NCBI RefSeq assembly: GCF_023502145.1
Contig: NZ_JAMFLI010000001.1
Coordinates: 310,001-374,000 of the forward strand
Reading direction: 5' to 3'
Origin: Craterilacuibacter sp. RT1T
GTDB taxonomy: Bacteria > Pseudomonadota > Gammaproteobacteria > Burkholderiales > Chromobacteriaceae
DNA length: 64,000 bases
Position numbers and translations under genes: made by a program. This document shows, piece by piece, positions 17,544 through 28,746 of the stretch. Each line of letters opens with the position of its first letter. Position 1 is the first letter of the stretch. The notes under the pieces were generated by a model. The model made no database searches and was not told where the DNA came from. It saw only the letters and a program-made list of their open reading frames with translations.

Positions 17544-18113
17544 ATGAGCATCAAGTCAGACAAGTGGATACGTCGCATGGCTGCCGAGCGCGGCATGATC
17601 GAGCCGTTCGAGCATGATCAGGTCAAGGTAGTGGACGGGCAAAAAGTCATTTCCTTCGGCACCTCGAGCTATGGCTACGATATCCGCTGCGCCGACGAAT
17701 TCAAGGTGTTCACCAATATCAACAGCACCATTGTCGACCCGAAAAATTTCGACCCGGAGTCGTTCGTCGAGGTGTCGGGCAAAGGCTATTGCATCATCCC
17801 GCCGAACAGCTTCGCACTGGCGCGCACGGTTGAGTATTTCCGCATTCCGCGTGAGGTGCTGACCGTGTGCCTGGGTAAATCGACTTATGCGCGCTGCGGC
17901 ATCATTGTCAACGTCACCCCGTTCGAGCCGGAGTGGGAAGGCTATGTGACGCTGGAGTTCTCCAATACCACGCCGTTGCCGGCCAAAATCTACGCCAATG
18001 AAGGCGTGGCTCAGGTGCTGTTCTTCGAATCCGACGAAGTGTGCGATGTGTCGTACAAGGACCGCGGCGGCAAGTATCAGGGTCAGGTTGGCGTGACCTT
18101 GCCGCGTACTTGA
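17544..18113 (+). CDS. dcd: dCTP deaminase
   Basis: Deaminates dCTP to dUTP, feeding dTMP synthesis. The 189-residue form starts [20 protein letters not shown]; six extra in-frame residues upstream are unlikely. Family blocks seen: [17 protein letters not shown], the dUTPase-like core [20 protein letters not shown] with the catalytic Arg and Glu region, and [13 protein letters not shown]. The length matches E. coli Dcd (193). It stands alone between feoA (divergent) and a glycine-zipper gene. Confidence 0.96.
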   Translation: MSIKSDKWIRRMAAERGMIEPFEHDQVKVVDGQKVISFGTSSYGYDIRCADEFKVFTNINSTIVDPKNFDPESFVEVSGKGYCIIPPNSFALARTVEYFRIPREVLTVCLGKSTYARCGIIVNVTPFEPEWEGYVTLEFSNTTPLPAKIYANEGVAQVLFFESDEVCDVSYKDRGGKYQGQVGVTLPRT

Positions 18114-18229
18114 TGCGAATGTGAAGCAAGTGTTTCCTGTGCAACAAATGGCAACACTTTGCTTTGCGCCTTGAGACAGACTTGGCCTTACAATGCCGCC
18201 ATTGATAGCAAGTCAGCCAAGGGGCAAAG

Positions 18230-18508
18230 ATGAAATTAGCAGCATGGGTCGTGCTGGCGGCGCTGGCTTTGCCGGCAGGCGGGGCACTGGCCGCATCCAA
18301 TACCGACGTGATTCTTGGCGGTGCGCTGGGTGGCGCAACGGGGGCTTTGGTCGGTAATGCGGTAGGTGGGCGCGAAGGAGCCATTATCGGCGGCGCGCTG
18401 GGTGCGGGTACCGGTGTGGCGTTGACCACTAAAAATAAAAGTTATAAGAGTTATGGTCATTACCATGGCAAGAAGCGCAAAAAACACTGGAAACACTGGG
18501 ACGACTGA
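18230..18508 (+). CDS. Exported glycine-zipper small protein
   Basis: A 92-residue protein with a clear signal peptide (MKLAAWVVLAALALPAGGALAA, cut near residue 22), then a Gly/Ala zipper (ILGGALGGATGALVGNAVGG, IIGGALGAGTG) able to insert in or lie on membranes, and a His/Lys/Tyr-rich tail (YGHYHGKKRKKHWKHW). AAGGGGCAAAG precedes the ATG. The zipper is shared with envelope proteins of many Proteobacteria; the function is unknown. The histidine-rich end could bind metal, which is inference only. Confidence 0.8.
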   Translation: MKLAAWVVLAALALPAGGALAASNTDVILGGALGGATGALVGNAVGGREGAIIGGALGAGTGVALTTKNKSYKSYGHYHGKKRKKHWKHWDD

Positions 18509-18516
18509 TCCCCGAG

Positions 18517-18548
18517 AAAAATCCCTGCCATAGCGCAGGGATTTTTTT
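18517..18548 (+). terminator. Terminator after the glycine-zipper gene
   Basis: AAAAATCCCTGC, a short loop, GCAGGGATTTTTTT. A compact stem with a strong T-run, 9 bases past the stop codon. Confidence 0.9.
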
Positions 18549-18654
18549 GTCCGCCAGACGGCAGCAGGCCGGCATTTTTATGGCCGTATAGGTTTGTTTA
18601 TTCTTTTGTGCAATTTTAAAAATATTAAAAGTTACTTTTTAATATAAAGCGAGT

Positions 18655-19311
18655 GTGAAACAATCGCTTACCAAATTGCATAAATGGGTGGGCCACATGC
18701 CGCAATCACGCGCAATATCCAGCCTTACGTCTGCTGCAAACCGCTTCGAGTTCCTGATTCAGCCAGGCTGGAATGATTCACCGCCCGAGCATTGGCAAAG
18801 TCATTGGCAACAGTATCTGGGGGCGCGGCGTGTCGCCAATCGCGATTGGCATCTGCCGCGCCGTGAGGACTGGCTGGATGGCTTGCATACGGCTATTGCG
18901 CAGGCAGACAAGCCGGTGATTGTGGTGGCGCACAGCTTGGGCTGTATTGCGCTGGCGCATTATGCCCGGCTTTACCCGCAGGCTATTGCCGGCGCTTTGC
19001 TGGTAGCGCCGGCCGATGTGGAGCGGGAAGATGCACCGCCGGCATTGCTGGGCTTTGCGCCTGCACCGCAGATTGCGCTGCCTTTTCCTGCCCTGGTGCT
19101 GGCCAGTACCAATGATCCGTTTTGCCGCAGCGCGCGTGCCAAGGCGCTGGCCGACAGCTGGGGCGCAAGGCTGGAATGGCTGGCGCAGGCCGGGCATATC
19201 AATGTGGCCTCCGGCCACCACACGTGGCCGGAAGGGCTGGCTTATCTGGCGCAGCTTTTATCCTTGCTGGGGCAGGATGGCACGGCGTGCGCGCTTACTG
19301 CCCGCGCATAA
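18655..19311 (+). CDS. RBBP9/YdeN-type alpha/beta hydrolase
   Basis: A serine hydrolase of the RBBP9/YdeN group. Seen: FLIQPGWNDSPPEHWQSHW (family N-terminal strand and oxyanion region), VIVVAHSLGCIALAHYA with the nucleophile serine, LASTNDPFC with the acid, and AGHINVASGH with the histidine. The substrate is unknown. The start is uncertain: GTG 18655 gives 218 residues, ATG 18697 gives 204; the family usually begins near the FLIQPGW strand, so the N-terminus shown may be too long. The last 17 bases overlap the convergent mutL. Confidence 0.82.
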   Translation: MKQSLTKLHKWVGHMPQSRAISSLTSAANRFEFLIQPGWNDSPPEHWQSHWQQYLGARRVANRDWHLPRREDWLDGLHTAIAQADKPVIVVAHSLGCIALAHYARLYPQAIAGALLVAPADVEREDAPPALLGFAPAPQIALPFPALVLASTNDPFCRSARAKALADSWGARLEWLAQAGHINVASGHHTWPEGLAYLAQLLSLLGQDGTACALTARA

Positions 19312-21208
19312 ACAGTTTGTCTAGGTCACGCATGCTCAGTCGTGTCCAGGTCGGGCGACCGTGGTTGCACTGGCCGGAGCGCTCGGTGGCTTCCATATCG
19401 CGCAGCAGGGCATTCATTTCGGTCAGCGTTAGCTGGCGATTGGCGCGCACCGCACCGTGACAGGCCATACTCGCCAGTAGTTCGTTGCGCCGCTCGGTCA
19501 GTACCGCACTCATGCCGTGTTCGCGTACATCCTTGAGTACCGCGCGCGCCAACTCAACCGCATCGCCGTCTTTCAGCCAGATGGGAACGCCGCGTATGGC
19601 AATCTGGGTCGGGGAGAGTGGCGCCAGTTCTATGCCCAGCTTTTGCAGCGCCTCGCCGTGTTCCTGCGCGCAGGCCGCTTCAAAACGATCCGCTCCGAAG
19701 GACACCGGCAGCAGCAGGGGCTGCATCGGGATCACATCGCTTTCCAGTGCATTTTTCAGCCGCTCGTACACGATGCGCTCGTGGGCGGCATGCATATCGA
19801 CCAGCACCAAGCCATCGACCGCCTGCGCCAGAATATAAACACCGTGCAATTGCGCCAGTGCAAAGCCCAGCGGCGGAATGCCGTCGCCGTTGTCCTGTGC
19901 GGGCGGGGCTGGTGTAAATGCCGCCGGTGCTGTCGCCGGCGGCTGGAGCGTGGCGCGCTCTTCGTCGCGCAGACCGGTAAACAGCTTGTCGTAGACACCG
20001 ACCGCCTCGCGCGCCACCGCAAGCGGAATGCGTTGCTGCTCGAAATGCGGTGCCACTGGGGTGTGGCTGCGTGCCGGACTATCGCTACGCACCGGCGCAA
20101 ATAAGGATGCGGTTGCGGGGGTAGCTGGCGCACTCATGGTCGTAACGCGGGTGTCGGGTGTACTGTCGTCTGCCTGGGCGATGGCCACGCTGGCCGGTGT
20201 GGCGGCCGTGGCATTGTTGCCGGCGCTGGCGGCCAGCGCTTTGTGGACGCTATGAAACAGGAACTGGTGGATGGCCTGGCTTTCGCGAAAGCGTACCTCG
20301 ATCTTGGTCGGGTGGACATTGACGTCGACACCGGCCGGGTCCAGCGTGAAAAACAGGGCATAAGCCGGATGGCGCTCATGGTGCAATACGTCGCGGTAAG
20401 CCTGGCGCAGCGCGTGCTGTGCGGTCTTGTCGCGTACAAAGCGGCCGTTGACGTAGAAATACTGCGCGTCGCGGCTGGCTTTGGAAAAAGTGGGGGAGGC
20501 GACCAGGCCGCGCAGGCTCAGGCCTGCTGCTGCGCTATCTATGATCAGCGAGGCATCGACAAAGTCGCGCCCGAGGATGGCGCCAACGCGGTCGGCCAGG
20601 CTTTGTGCCGGCAGGCGGCTGACCACCTTGCCATTGTGGCGCAAGATCATCTCGACCCCGGGGTGGGCCAGGGCGATGCGCTCGAAGGTGGCTGCACAAT
20701 GGGCGTATTCGGTGGCTTCGCTCTTGAGGAATTTGCGCCGTGCCGGGGTGTTGAAATACAGATCCACCATCTCGACCGAAGTGCCTTCGGGGTGGGCTGC
20801 CGGCTCGACCGGATGCAGCGTGCCGTCGATGGCGACAATCTGGTGGGCATGCGGTTCGCCTTGCGGCCGGCTCACCAGCGTCAGGCGCGACACCGACGCC
20901 ACGCTGGCCAGTCCCTCGCCGCGAAAGCCCAAGGTGGCGACCTGCTCCAGATCATCCAGGCAGGCAATCTTGCTGGTGGCGTGTCGGTCCAGTGCCAGTG
21001 CCAGATCATCCGCCGCGATACCCGAGCCATTGTCGCTGACGCGGATCAGCTTGATGCCGCCTTGCGCCAGATCGACGCTGATCTTGCTTGCGCCAGCGTC
21101 CAGGCTGTTTTCCAGCATTTCTTTCAGTGCGGAGGCCGGGCGCTCGACCACTTCGCCGGCGGCGATCTGGTTAACCAGGTGGTCGGATAGTTTCTGTATG
21201 CGTTTCAT
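19295..21208 (-). CDS. mutL: DNA mismatch repair protein MutL
   Basis: GHKL-family ATPase linking MutS mismatch recognition to downstream repair. 637 residues. N-terminal ATPase motifs: [29 protein letters not shown] and [14 protein letters not shown] long Pro/Ala/Thr-rich linker (about 330-450) leads to the C-terminal dimerisation domain ([15 protein letters not shown]). The ATPase and dimerisation domains are intact. The start codon overlaps nothing upstream, but its stop side meets the hydrolase gene; the DedA gene is coupled behind it by ATGA at 21205-21208. Confidence 0.96.
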   Translation of the reverse strand: MKRIQKLSDHLVNQIAAGEVVERPASALKEMLENSLDAGASKISVDLAQGGIKLIRVSDNGSGIAADDLALALDRHATSKIACLDDLEQVATLGFRGEGLASVASVSRLTLVSRPQGEPHAHQIVAIDGTLHPVEPAAHPEGTSVEMVDLYFNTPARRKFLKSEATEYAHCAATFERIALAHPGVEMILRHNGKVVSRLPAQSLADRVGAILGRDFVDASLIIDSAAAGLSLRGLVASPTFSKASRDAQYFYVNGRFVRDKTAQHALRQAYRDVLHHERHPAYALFFTLDPAGVDVNVHPTKIEVRFRESQAIHQFLFHSVHKALAASAGNNATAATPASVAIAQADDSTPDTRVTTMSAPATPATASLFAPVRSDSPARSHTPVAPHFEQQRIPLAVAREAVGVYDKLFTGLRDEERATLQPPATAPAAFTPAPPAQDNGDGIPPLGFALAQLHGVYILAQAVDGLVLVDMHAAHERIVYERLKNALESDVIPMQPLLLPVSFGADRFEAACAQEHGEALQKLGIELAPLSPTQIAIRGVPIWLKDGDAVELARAVLKDVREHGMSAVLTERRNELLASMACHGAVRANRQLTLTEMNALLRDMEATERSGQCNHGRPTWTRLSMRDLDKLFMRGQ

Positions 21209-21858
21209 TGTGCCGCCTGCTTGTTTTGCGCGCGCTTATGGCGCCAGAACTCGATCACGCCGGGCAGGATGGAGACGAAGATGATGCCGAAGATCAATAG
21301 CGTCAGGTTCTTTTTGACGATGGGCATATTGCCGAAAAAGTAGCCGGCGTAGCCGAAGCTGGTCACCCACAGTATTGCGCCGGTGACATTGTAAAAGGCG
21401 AAATGGCGGTAGCCCATTTTGCCGATACCGGCCACAAAAGGCGCGAAAGTGCGCACGATGGGCACAAAGCGGGCGAGGATAATGGTTTTGCCGCCATGCT
21501 TTTCATAGAAGGCATGGGTTTTGGCCAGATACTCGGGGCGGATCAGCTTGGGGTAGCGTGCCGCCAGCTTTTCGCCGAAATAGCGGCCGATGGCGTAGTT
21601 GACGCCGTCGCCGATAATCGCCGCACAGATCAACAGCGCCACCATGGCGTGGATATTCATTTCACCCATGGCGGCCAGCGCTCCGGCGACAAACAGCAGC
21701 GAGTCACCCGGCAGGAAAGGCGTGACCACCAGACCCGTTTCGCAAAACACGATCAAAAACAGGATGGCGTAGATCCATGGCCCGTAAGCAGTGGCAAGTT
21801 CGGCCAGATGCACGTCGATATGCAGGATAAAGTCGATGATGAATTGAATCATTTCCAT
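21205..21858 (-). CDS. DedA-family membrane protein
   Basis: A 217-residue inner-membrane protein of the DedA/SNARE-associated family. Seen: [34 protein letters not shown], the signature [20 protein letters not shown] with conserved arginines, and [17 protein letters not shown]. The family includes undecaprenyl-phosphate and phospholipid flippase or translocase candidates. It lies upstream of mutL on the same strand; its stop and the mutL ATG overlap (ATGA), so the two are one transcript. Confidence 0.9.
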   Translation of the reverse strand: MEMIQFIIDFILHIDVHLAELATAYGPWIYAILFLIVFCETGLVVTPFLPGDSLLFVAGALAAMGEMNIHAMVALLICAAIIGDGVNYAIGRYFGEKLAARYPKLIRPEYLAKTHAFYEKHGGKTIILARFVPIVRTFAPFVAGIGKMGYRHFAFYNVTGAILWVTSFGYAGYFFGNMPIVKKNLTLLIFGIIFVSILPGVIEFWRHKRAQNKQAAQ

Positions 21859-21935
21859 AAGAGAGGCCGTCCGGTTCAGTAGGTTTTCGTCAGCGGCTCA
21901 GCGGGTTTAGCCGCTGGCGAAAACAGGCTGTGAAG

Positions 21936-21961
21936 GAAAAAGGGCCGGCGATGCCGGCCCT
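21936..21961 (-). terminator. Terminator after secF
   Basis: Minus strand GGGCCGGC-ATC-GCCGGCCC followed by TTTTTCC: a perfect 8-bp GC stem with a T-run, 23 bases past the secF stop. Confidence 0.88.
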
Positions 21962-21983
21962 GCGTCATGTTTGCGGCGATGGC

Positions 21984-22919
21984 TCAGACCACCGCTTCCT
22001 GTTTCTGCTTGGGCGGCTTGATCATATGCTCGCGCTTGATACCCAGCCACAGCGCCAGTGGGCTTGCTACCAGCACCGACGAGTAGATGCCGAACACGAT
22101 GCCGATGGTCAGCGCCATGGCAAAGCCGTGCAGCGCCGGGCCGCCGAACAGCAGCATGGACAGCACCATGGTCTCGGTTGAGCCGTGCGTGATGATGGTA
22201 CGGCTCATGGTCGAGGTAATGGCGTTGTCGATGACCTCTGCCGTGCTCTTGTGGCGCATCGCCGGCTTGCGGAAGTTTTCGCGGATACGGTCGAATACCA
22301 CCACCGACTCGTTGACCGAGTAACCCAGCACCGCCAGTACACCGGCCAGCACGGTCAGCGAGAATTCCCACTGGAACAGCGCGAAGCAGCCGAGGATGAT
22401 TATCACGTCGTGCATGTTGGCGATAATGGCCGACACCGCGAAGCGCCATTCAAAGCGCAGCGCCAGATAGGCAATAATGCCCAGGCAGACCATGGTCAGT
22501 GCGATCAGGCCGTTGGACACCAGTTCGGCGCCGACCGACGGGCCGACAAACTCGACCTTGCGCAGTTCAACCTGCGTGTCGCCGGCTTGCAAGGTGGACA
22601 AAACCTGATTCGACATCTGGGCCGAACTCACGTCCTTTTTCACCGGCAGGCGGATCAGGACATCGCGGCTACTGCCCAGGCTCTGCACCTGCGCTTCGCC
22701 CAGCTTCAGGCTATCCACGCGCTGGCGGATGTCCTTCAGGTTGGCCGACTGCGCATATTGCACCTCCATCACCGTGCCGCCGGTGAATTCGACGCTCAGG
22801 TTCAAGCCCTTGCTGAACAAAAAGAACACGGCAAGGATAAAGGTCACCAGCGAAATCGCGGTGGTGAGCTTGCCGTAGCTCATGAACGGGATGTCCCGTT
22901 TAATGCGGAAAAGCTCCAT
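21984..22919 (-). CDS. secF: Protein translocase subunit SecF
   Basis: SecF of the SecDF-YajC complex, an RND-type proton-driven helper of Sec secretion. 311 residues: N-terminal membrane segment, a periplasmic domain with FTGGTVMEVQY (the SecF signature FxGGxxxxV), then five more membrane segments with GYSVNESVVVFDRIRENFRK and the late RTIITHGSTE. It starts 9 bases after the secD stop. A terminator follows. Confidence 0.97.
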   Translation of the reverse strand: MELFRIKRDIPFMSYGKLTTAISLVTFILAVFFLFSKGLNLSVEFTGGTVMEVQYAQSANLKDIRQRVDSLKLGEAQVQSLGSSRDVLIRLPVKKDVSSAQMSNQVLSTLQAGDTQVELRKVEFVGPSVGAELVSNGLIALTMVCLGIIAYLALRFEWRFAVSAIIANMHDVIIILGCFALFQWEFSLTVLAGVLAVLGYSVNESVVVFDRIRENFRKPAMRHKSTAEVIDNAITSTMSRTIITHGSTETMVLSMLLFGGPALHGFAMALTIGIVFGIYSSVLVASPLALWLGIKREHMIKPPKQKQEAVV

Positions 22920-22928
22920 GGTAGTCCC

Positions 22929-24773
22929 TTACTTGGCTTCCGGTTTCCAGATCTGACCGACCGAAATCGAAGTCAGGCGGCGTTGGCGTCCATACCACAG
23001 GTTGACGAAACCGCGCGAAACCAGCACGGCCGAGAACATGGAGGTCAGAATGCCCAGGCAGTGCACGACGGCAAAGCCGCGCACCGGGCCGGAACCGAAG
23101 ATCAGCAGCGCGAGGCCGGCGATCATGGTGGTGACGTTGGAGTCGAGAATCGTCGACCAGGCGTGGCTATAACCGGCCTGGATCGCCGAGTGCGGCGGCA
23201 TGCCGTTGCGCAACTCTTCCCGTACCCGTTCGTTAATCAGCACGTTGGCGTCAATGGCCATGCCCAGCGTCAGCGCGATCGCGGCAATACCCGGTAGCGT
23301 CAGCGTTGCTTGCAGCATGGACAGGATGGCCACCAGCATCAGCACGTTGACGCCCAGCGACAGCACCGAGATCACGCCGAAGACACGGTAGTAAACCACC
23401 ATAAAGACGGCGATGGCGGCAAAGCCCCACAAGGTGGAGTTAAAGCCCTTCTCGATGTTTTCCTTGCCCAAGCTTGGGCCGACGGTGCGCTCTTCGATGA
23501 TCTGCATCGGTGCAGCCAGCGAACCTGCGCGCAGCAGCAAGGCCGTGTCGTTGGCTTCGGCCGAGTTCATCGAGCCCGAGATCTGTACGCGTCCGCCGCC
23601 GATTTCGGCACGGATGACCGGTGCAGTCACGACTTCGCTCTTGCCTTTTTCCACCAGAATCATCGCCATGCGCCGGCCGACGTTTTCACGCGTGACATCA
23701 CGGAAGATGCCGGCACCGGTCGAGTCGAGGTTGATGCTGACGGCGGGGGCGCCGTTTTCGTCGAAGGTCGGCTGAGCGTCGTTGATATTGTCACCAGTCA
23801 GCTCGACATCCTTCTTCACCAGAATCTTCTGCGGGCCGCGCGAAGTCAGCTCGTCCAGCAGCTCGTAGCCGGCCGGCGGGTTGCCTGCCAGTGCTTCGGC
23901 CACTTTGGCGCTGTCGTCTTCCACCATGCGTACTTGCAAGGTGGCGGTACGGCCCAGAATATCCTTGGCCTTGGCGGTGTCCTGTACGCCCGGCAGCTGC
24001 ACCACGATACGGTTCGGGCCGGCTTGCTGGATCACCGGTTCGGCGACGCCCAACTCGTTGACGCGATTGTGCAAGGTGGTGATGTTTTGCTTGACGGCAT
24101 CGGACTCGATGCGGGTGATCTCTTCCGGCTTGAGCGTCAGCAGCAGGCGGAAGTTGGCATCATCCGTTTTGATGGTCAGGCCGGGCAGGGTGCGCACAAT
24201 GGCTTTTTCTGCCGCTGCCAGTGTTTCGGCGTCTCTTAGCTGTACATCCAGCGTGGTGCCGTTGCGGCGGATATTGCCGTAACGGATTTTTTTGTCTTTC
24301 AGCTCGCGGCGGATGTCGCCGGCGTAGCGTTCCATTGTCTTGTCGGTCGCGGCTTTCATATCCACTTCCAGCAGGAAGTGTACGCCGCCCCTGAGGTCAA
24401 GACCGAGGAACATCGGGTTGGCATGTATCTTGGTCAGCCATTGTGGCGATGCCGCCAGCAGGTTGAGCGCAATAATGTAGTTGTCGCCCAGTGCCTGCTG
24501 AATGACGTCACGCGCCTTGATCTGCGTGTCGGGATCCTTGAAGCGGACTTTCAGGCTGCCGTTGTCGAGATAGAGACCATCCGCTGTGATCTGATGGCTT
24601 TTGAGGGCTTCTTCCACGCGCGCCATAACTGCCGTGTCGACCGGTATCGACTGGCGGGTGCTGGAGATCTGTACAGCCGGTGTCTCGCCGTAAAAGTTGG
24701 GCAGCGTATAGATCGTCGATACGATCAGGGCCACCGCGATGACGAGGTATTTCCAGAGCGGGTAGCGATTCAT
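22929..24773 (-). CDS. secD: Protein translocase subunit SecD
   Basis: The larger partner of SecF. 614 residues: N-terminal membrane segment (NRYPLWKYLVIAVALIVSTI), a large periplasmic P1 domain with GLDLRGGVHFLLEVD (the DLRGG signature), the conserved TNKRVNELG-like block TTLHNRVNELGVAEP, and six-helix RND bundle with GMAIDANVLINERVREEL. Its promoter region may be separate from yajC because a strong terminator lies between them. The length is typical of this family. Confidence 0.97.
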   Translation of the reverse strand: MNRYPLWKYLVIAVALIVSTIYTLPNFYGETPAVQISSTRQSIPVDTAVMARVEEALKSHQITADGLYLDNGSLKVRFKDPDTQIKARDVIQQALGDNYIIALNLLAASPQWLTKIHANPMFLGLDLRGGVHFLLEVDMKAATDKTMERYAGDIRRELKDKKIRYGNIRRNGTTLDVQLRDAETLAAAEKAIVRTLPGLTIKTDDANFRLLLTLKPEEITRIESDAVKQNITTLHNRVNELGVAEPVIQQAGPNRIVVQLPGVQDTAKAKDILGRTATLQVRMVEDDSAKVAEALAGNPPAGYELLDELTSRGPQKILVKKDVELTGDNINDAQPTFDENGAPAVSINLDSTGAGIFRDVTRENVGRRMAMILVEKGKSEVVTAPVIRAEIGGGRVQISGSMNSAEANDTALLLRAGSLAAPMQIIEERTVGPSLGKENIEKGFNSTLWGFAAIAVFMVVYYRVFGVISVLSLGVNVLMLVAILSMLQATLTLPGIAAIALTLGMAIDANVLINERVREELRNGMPPHSAIQAGYSHAWSTILDSNVTTMIAGLALLIFGSGPVRGFAVVHCLGILTSMFSAVLVSRGFVNLWYGRQRRLTSISVGQIWKPEAK

Positions 24774-24788
24774 GGGGGGAGACTAGGC

Positions 24789-24819
24789 AAAAAGCAGGCC
24801 GCGACAAAGGCGGCCTGCT
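24789..24819 (-). terminator. Terminator between yajC and secD
   Basis: Minus strand AGCAGGCCGC, a 7-base loop, GCGGCCTGCT, then TTTTTGCC: a perfect 10-bp stem with a T-run. It starts 9 bases after the yajC stop and ends 16 bases before the secD ATG. Confidence 0.85.
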
Positions 24820-24827
24820 CTTGGGGT

Positions 24828-25148
24828 TTACAGGGACTTCATCGTGCCTTTTTCCAGCTTGGCCGCTACTGCGCCACGCTGGATGGTGATTTCCACACCG
24901 CTGGTGATTTCCAGTGTCAGGTACTGGTCGGTGACTTTGGTCACGCGCCCTATCATGCCGCCCTGGGTAACGACTTCATCACCCTTTACGATCTCGGACA
25001 GCATTTTCTGCTGTTCCTTCATGCGCTTCTGTTGCGGGCGAACCAGCAAGAACCAGAACAGCACGAAGATCACGATCATGGGCAGGAACTGCATGATATC
25101 GAAGCCGGCTACAGCGGCGTCTGCTGCATAGGCAGGGGCAATAAACAT
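24828..25148 (-). CDS. yajC: Preprotein translocase accessory subunit YajC
   Basis: A 106-residue single-span inner-membrane protein associated with SecDF. Hydrophobic helix at about residues 18-38 (LPMIVIFVLFWFLLVRPQQK contains the family signature), then a cytoplasmic SH3-like domain with GDEVVTQGGMIGRVTKV. Gene order tgt-yajC-secD-secF is conserved in many Proteobacteria. It is followed by a strong hairpin terminator, so yajC messages may be much more abundant than secDF messages. Confidence 0.95.
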   Translation of the reverse strand: MFIAPAYAADAAVAGFDIMQFLPMIVIFVLFWFLLVRPQQKRMKEQQKMLSEIVKGDEVVTQGGMIGRVTKVTDQYLTLEITSGVEITIQRGAVAAKLEKGTMKSL

Positions 25149-25308
25149 CTGTGAACTCCCTTGGTAATGTCAGGCCGGAATACGGATAGACCGGTGATTG
25201 TAACGATGACGCGATGCTTTTCCAACCGCGATAGCGCCGGATTTATTCAGCGCTATCCGACCCGCCGTGTCATGACAGGTTCCATTGGCATCAATTTATT
25301 GTTTTGAT

Positions 25309-26442
<1,134 letters not shown>

Positions 26443-26542
26443 TCAACGCGCCAGTATAGCGCAAAGCCGGCTTTTCAAGTTTTCCAGATAAAATCCTTGC
26501 CAAGGCGTGCCGAAATGATTAATATCCGTGTCTCAGATTTAC

Positions 26543-26619
26543 AGGCGGTTAGCTCAGCTGGTTAGAGCGCCACGTTGACATCGTGGAGGTCGCTGGTTCG
26601 ATTCCAGTATCGCCTACCA
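26543..26619 (+). tRNA. tRNA-Val (GAC)
   Basis: A 77-base cloverleaf: acceptor AGGCGGT/ATCGCCT, anticodon stem CCACG/CGTGG with loop TTGACAT (anticodon GAC), T-arm CTGG-TTCGATT-CCAG, and an encoded CCA end. Confidence 0.95.
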
Positions 26620-26708
26620 AAAATATTCGCATGGAGCTTCAGGTGGATATGTCCAGTACAACCACTACCCTTTAAACTCGTTACCTTCGAGCCTTGGGTT
26701 GCTTCATG

Positions 26709-26738
26709 AAAAAAAGCGCGGCTCGGCCGCGCTTTTTT
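26709..26738 (+). terminator. Terminator between tRNA-Val and thrS
   Basis: AAAAAAGCGCGGCTCGGCCGCGCTTTTTTTT: a GC-rich stem with eight T. It lies 90 bases after the tRNA and 65 bases before the thrS ATG, so it may end the tRNA transcript or attenuate entry into thrS. Confidence 0.88.
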
Positions 26739-26802
26739 TTATTCTTTTTTCCAATGCATGCTCGCCCTGTGGCGCATTTCCTTATCTAGAGTTGGAGTTG
26801 CG

Positions 26803-28704
26803 ATGCCTGATATCCGCCTGCCAGACGGCTCTGTTCGTTCTTTCGATGCCGCTGTTACTGTTCATGAAGTCGCCGCGTCCATCGGCACCGGTCTTGCGCG
26901 CGCTGCGCTGGCTGGGCGTGTAGATGGCGAGCTGGTTGATACTTCTTTTCTGATCGAAAAAGACGCGAGTCTGGCGATCATTACCGATAAAGATGCCGAC
27001 GGCCTGTCGGTGATCCGTCACTCGACCGCCCACTTGCTGGCGTATGCGGTGAAAACCCTGTTCCCGGATGCGCAAGTGACCATCGGGCCGGAAATCGAAA
27101 ACGGTTTCTACTACGACTTCAGCTACAAGCGTCCGTTTACGCCGGAAGACTTGCTGGCGATTGAAAAGAAAATGGCCGAGCTGGCCAAGCAGGACATTCC
27201 GGTCGAGCGCCTGACCATGGGGCGGGATGAGGCGGTTGCCTACTTCAAGAGTATTGGCGAGGCGTATAAGGCTGAAATTATCGAGTCCATTCCGCAGGGC
27301 GAGGTGCTCTCGCTGTATAAGGAAGGCGACTTTACCGATCTGTGCCGCGGCCCGCACGTGCCATCGACCGGCAAGCTCAAAGTGTTCAAGCTGATGAAGC
27401 TGGCCGGTGCCTACTGGCGCGGCGATAGCAAGAACGAAATGCTGCAGCGTATCTACGGTACGGCCTGGGCCAAGAAGGAAGATCTGGCGGCTTACCTGCA
27501 CATGCTGGAAGAGGCGGAAAAGCGCGACCACCGCAAGCTGGGCAAGGTGCTGGATCTGTTCCATCTGCAGGACGAGGCGCCGGGTATGGTGTTCTGGCAC
27601 CCTAAGGGCTGGAATCTGTGGCAGAACATCGAGCAGTACATGCGCAAGACGCTGGATGCAGCCGGTTATCAGGAAATCCGTACCCCGATGATGATGGACC
27701 GCTCCTTGTGGGAGAAGTCCGGCCATTGGGAGAACTATCGCGACAATATGTTCACCACCGAGTCGGAAAAGCGCGACTATGCGGTGAAACCGATGAACTG
27801 CCCGGGTCATGTGCAGGTGTTCAATCAGGGCTTGCGCTCTTATCGTGATCTGCCGCTGCGTCTGGCCGAATTCGGTGCCTGTCACCGTAACGAACCGACC
27901 GGTGCCCTGCATGGCCTGATGCGCGTGCGCGGCTTTGTGCAGGACGATGCGCATATTTTCTGTACCGAAGAACAGGTCAATGCCGAGGCGCAGGCTTTCA
28001 ACGAGCTGACCATGGCGGTGTACCAGTATTTCGGCTTCGATAATGTCGCCATCAAGCTGTCCTTGCGTCCGGAGAAGCGTGCCGGTTCCGACGAGGTATG
28101 GGACAAGGCCGAGCAGGGTTTGCGCGACGCACTGTCTGCTTGTGGCGTAGAGTGGGAAGAGTTGCCGGGCGAGGGTGCGTTTTACGGTCCCAAGATTGAG
28201 TACCATATCAAGGATGCGCTGGGTCGCTCCTGGCAGTGCGGTACGCTGCAGCTGGACTTTGTGCTGCCAGAGCGTTTGGATGCAGAGTATGTGACCGAAG
28301 AAAACGGCCGCAAGCGTCCGGTGATGCTGCATCGTGCCATTCTGGGTTCGCTTGAGCGCTTTATCGGGATCCTGATCGAAAACCATGCCGGTGCATTCCC
28401 GCTGTGGCTGGCGCCGGTGCAGATGGTGGTGATGAATATCACCGAGGCGCAGGCTGATTATGCGACCGAAGTGGTCGAGGCATTGAAGAAACAAGGCTTC
28501 CGCGTCGATCTTGACTTGAGAAACGAGAAGATCGGTTATAAAATCCGCGAGCACAGCCTGCAGAAGTTGCCGTATCAGATTATTGTCGGCGACAAGGAAA
28601 AGGCAGAAGGACTGGTGGCCGTACGGGCACGTGGCGAAGACTTGGGGCAACTCACGCTTTCCGCGTTTATCGACCGGCTCAAGGCAGAAATGCCAGCGGC
28701 TTGA
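26803..28704 (+). CDS. thrS: Threonyl-tRNA synthetase
   Basis: Class II synthetase charging tRNA-Thr. The start ATG 26803 ([14 protein letters not shown]) follows TTGGAGTTGCG; an earlier in-frame start at 26758 is rejected. 633 residues: TGS domain (1-61), editing N2 domain with [16 protein letters not shown] (H-x3-H), catalytic core with MNCPGHVQ (zinc Cys and ligands), [12 protein letters not shown] (motif 2), [11 protein letters not shown] (motif 3), and C-terminal anticodon domain. It heads the thrS-infC-rpmI-rplT block, as in E. coli. Confidence 0.97.
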   Translation: MPDIRLPDGSVRSFDAAVTVHEVAASIGTGLARAALAGRVDGELVDTSFLIEKDASLAIITDKDADGLSVIRHSTAHLLAYAVKTLFPDAQVTIGPEIENGFYYDFSYKRPFTPEDLLAIEKKMAELAKQDIPVERLTMGRDEAVAYFKSIGEAYKAEIIESIPQGEVLSLYKEGDFTDLCRGPHVPSTGKLKVFKLMKLAGAYWRGDSKNEMLQRIYGTAWAKKEDLAAYLHMLEEAEKRDHRKLGKVLDLFHLQDEAPGMVFWHPKGWNLWQNIEQYMRKTLDAAGYQEIRTPMMMDRSLWEKSGHWENYRDNMFTTESEKRDYAVKPMNCPGHVQVFNQGLRSYRDLPLRLAEFGACHRNEPTGALHGLMRVRGFVQDDAHIFCTEEQVNAEAQAFNELTMAVYQYFGFDNVAIKLSLRPEKRAGSDEVWDKAEQGLRDALSACGVEWEELPGEGAFYGPKIEYHIKDALGRSWQCGTLQLDFVLPERLDAEYVTEENGRKRPVMLHRAILGSLERFIGILIENHAGAFPLWLAPVQMVVMNITEAQADYATEVVEALKKQGFRVDLDLRNEKIGYKIREHSLQKLPYQIIVGDKEKAEGLVAVRARGEDLGQLTLSAFIDRLKAEMPAA

Positions 28705-28746
28705 ATCGGCACCAGCACGATAGATTAATGTATAGGAGATTTGGCC

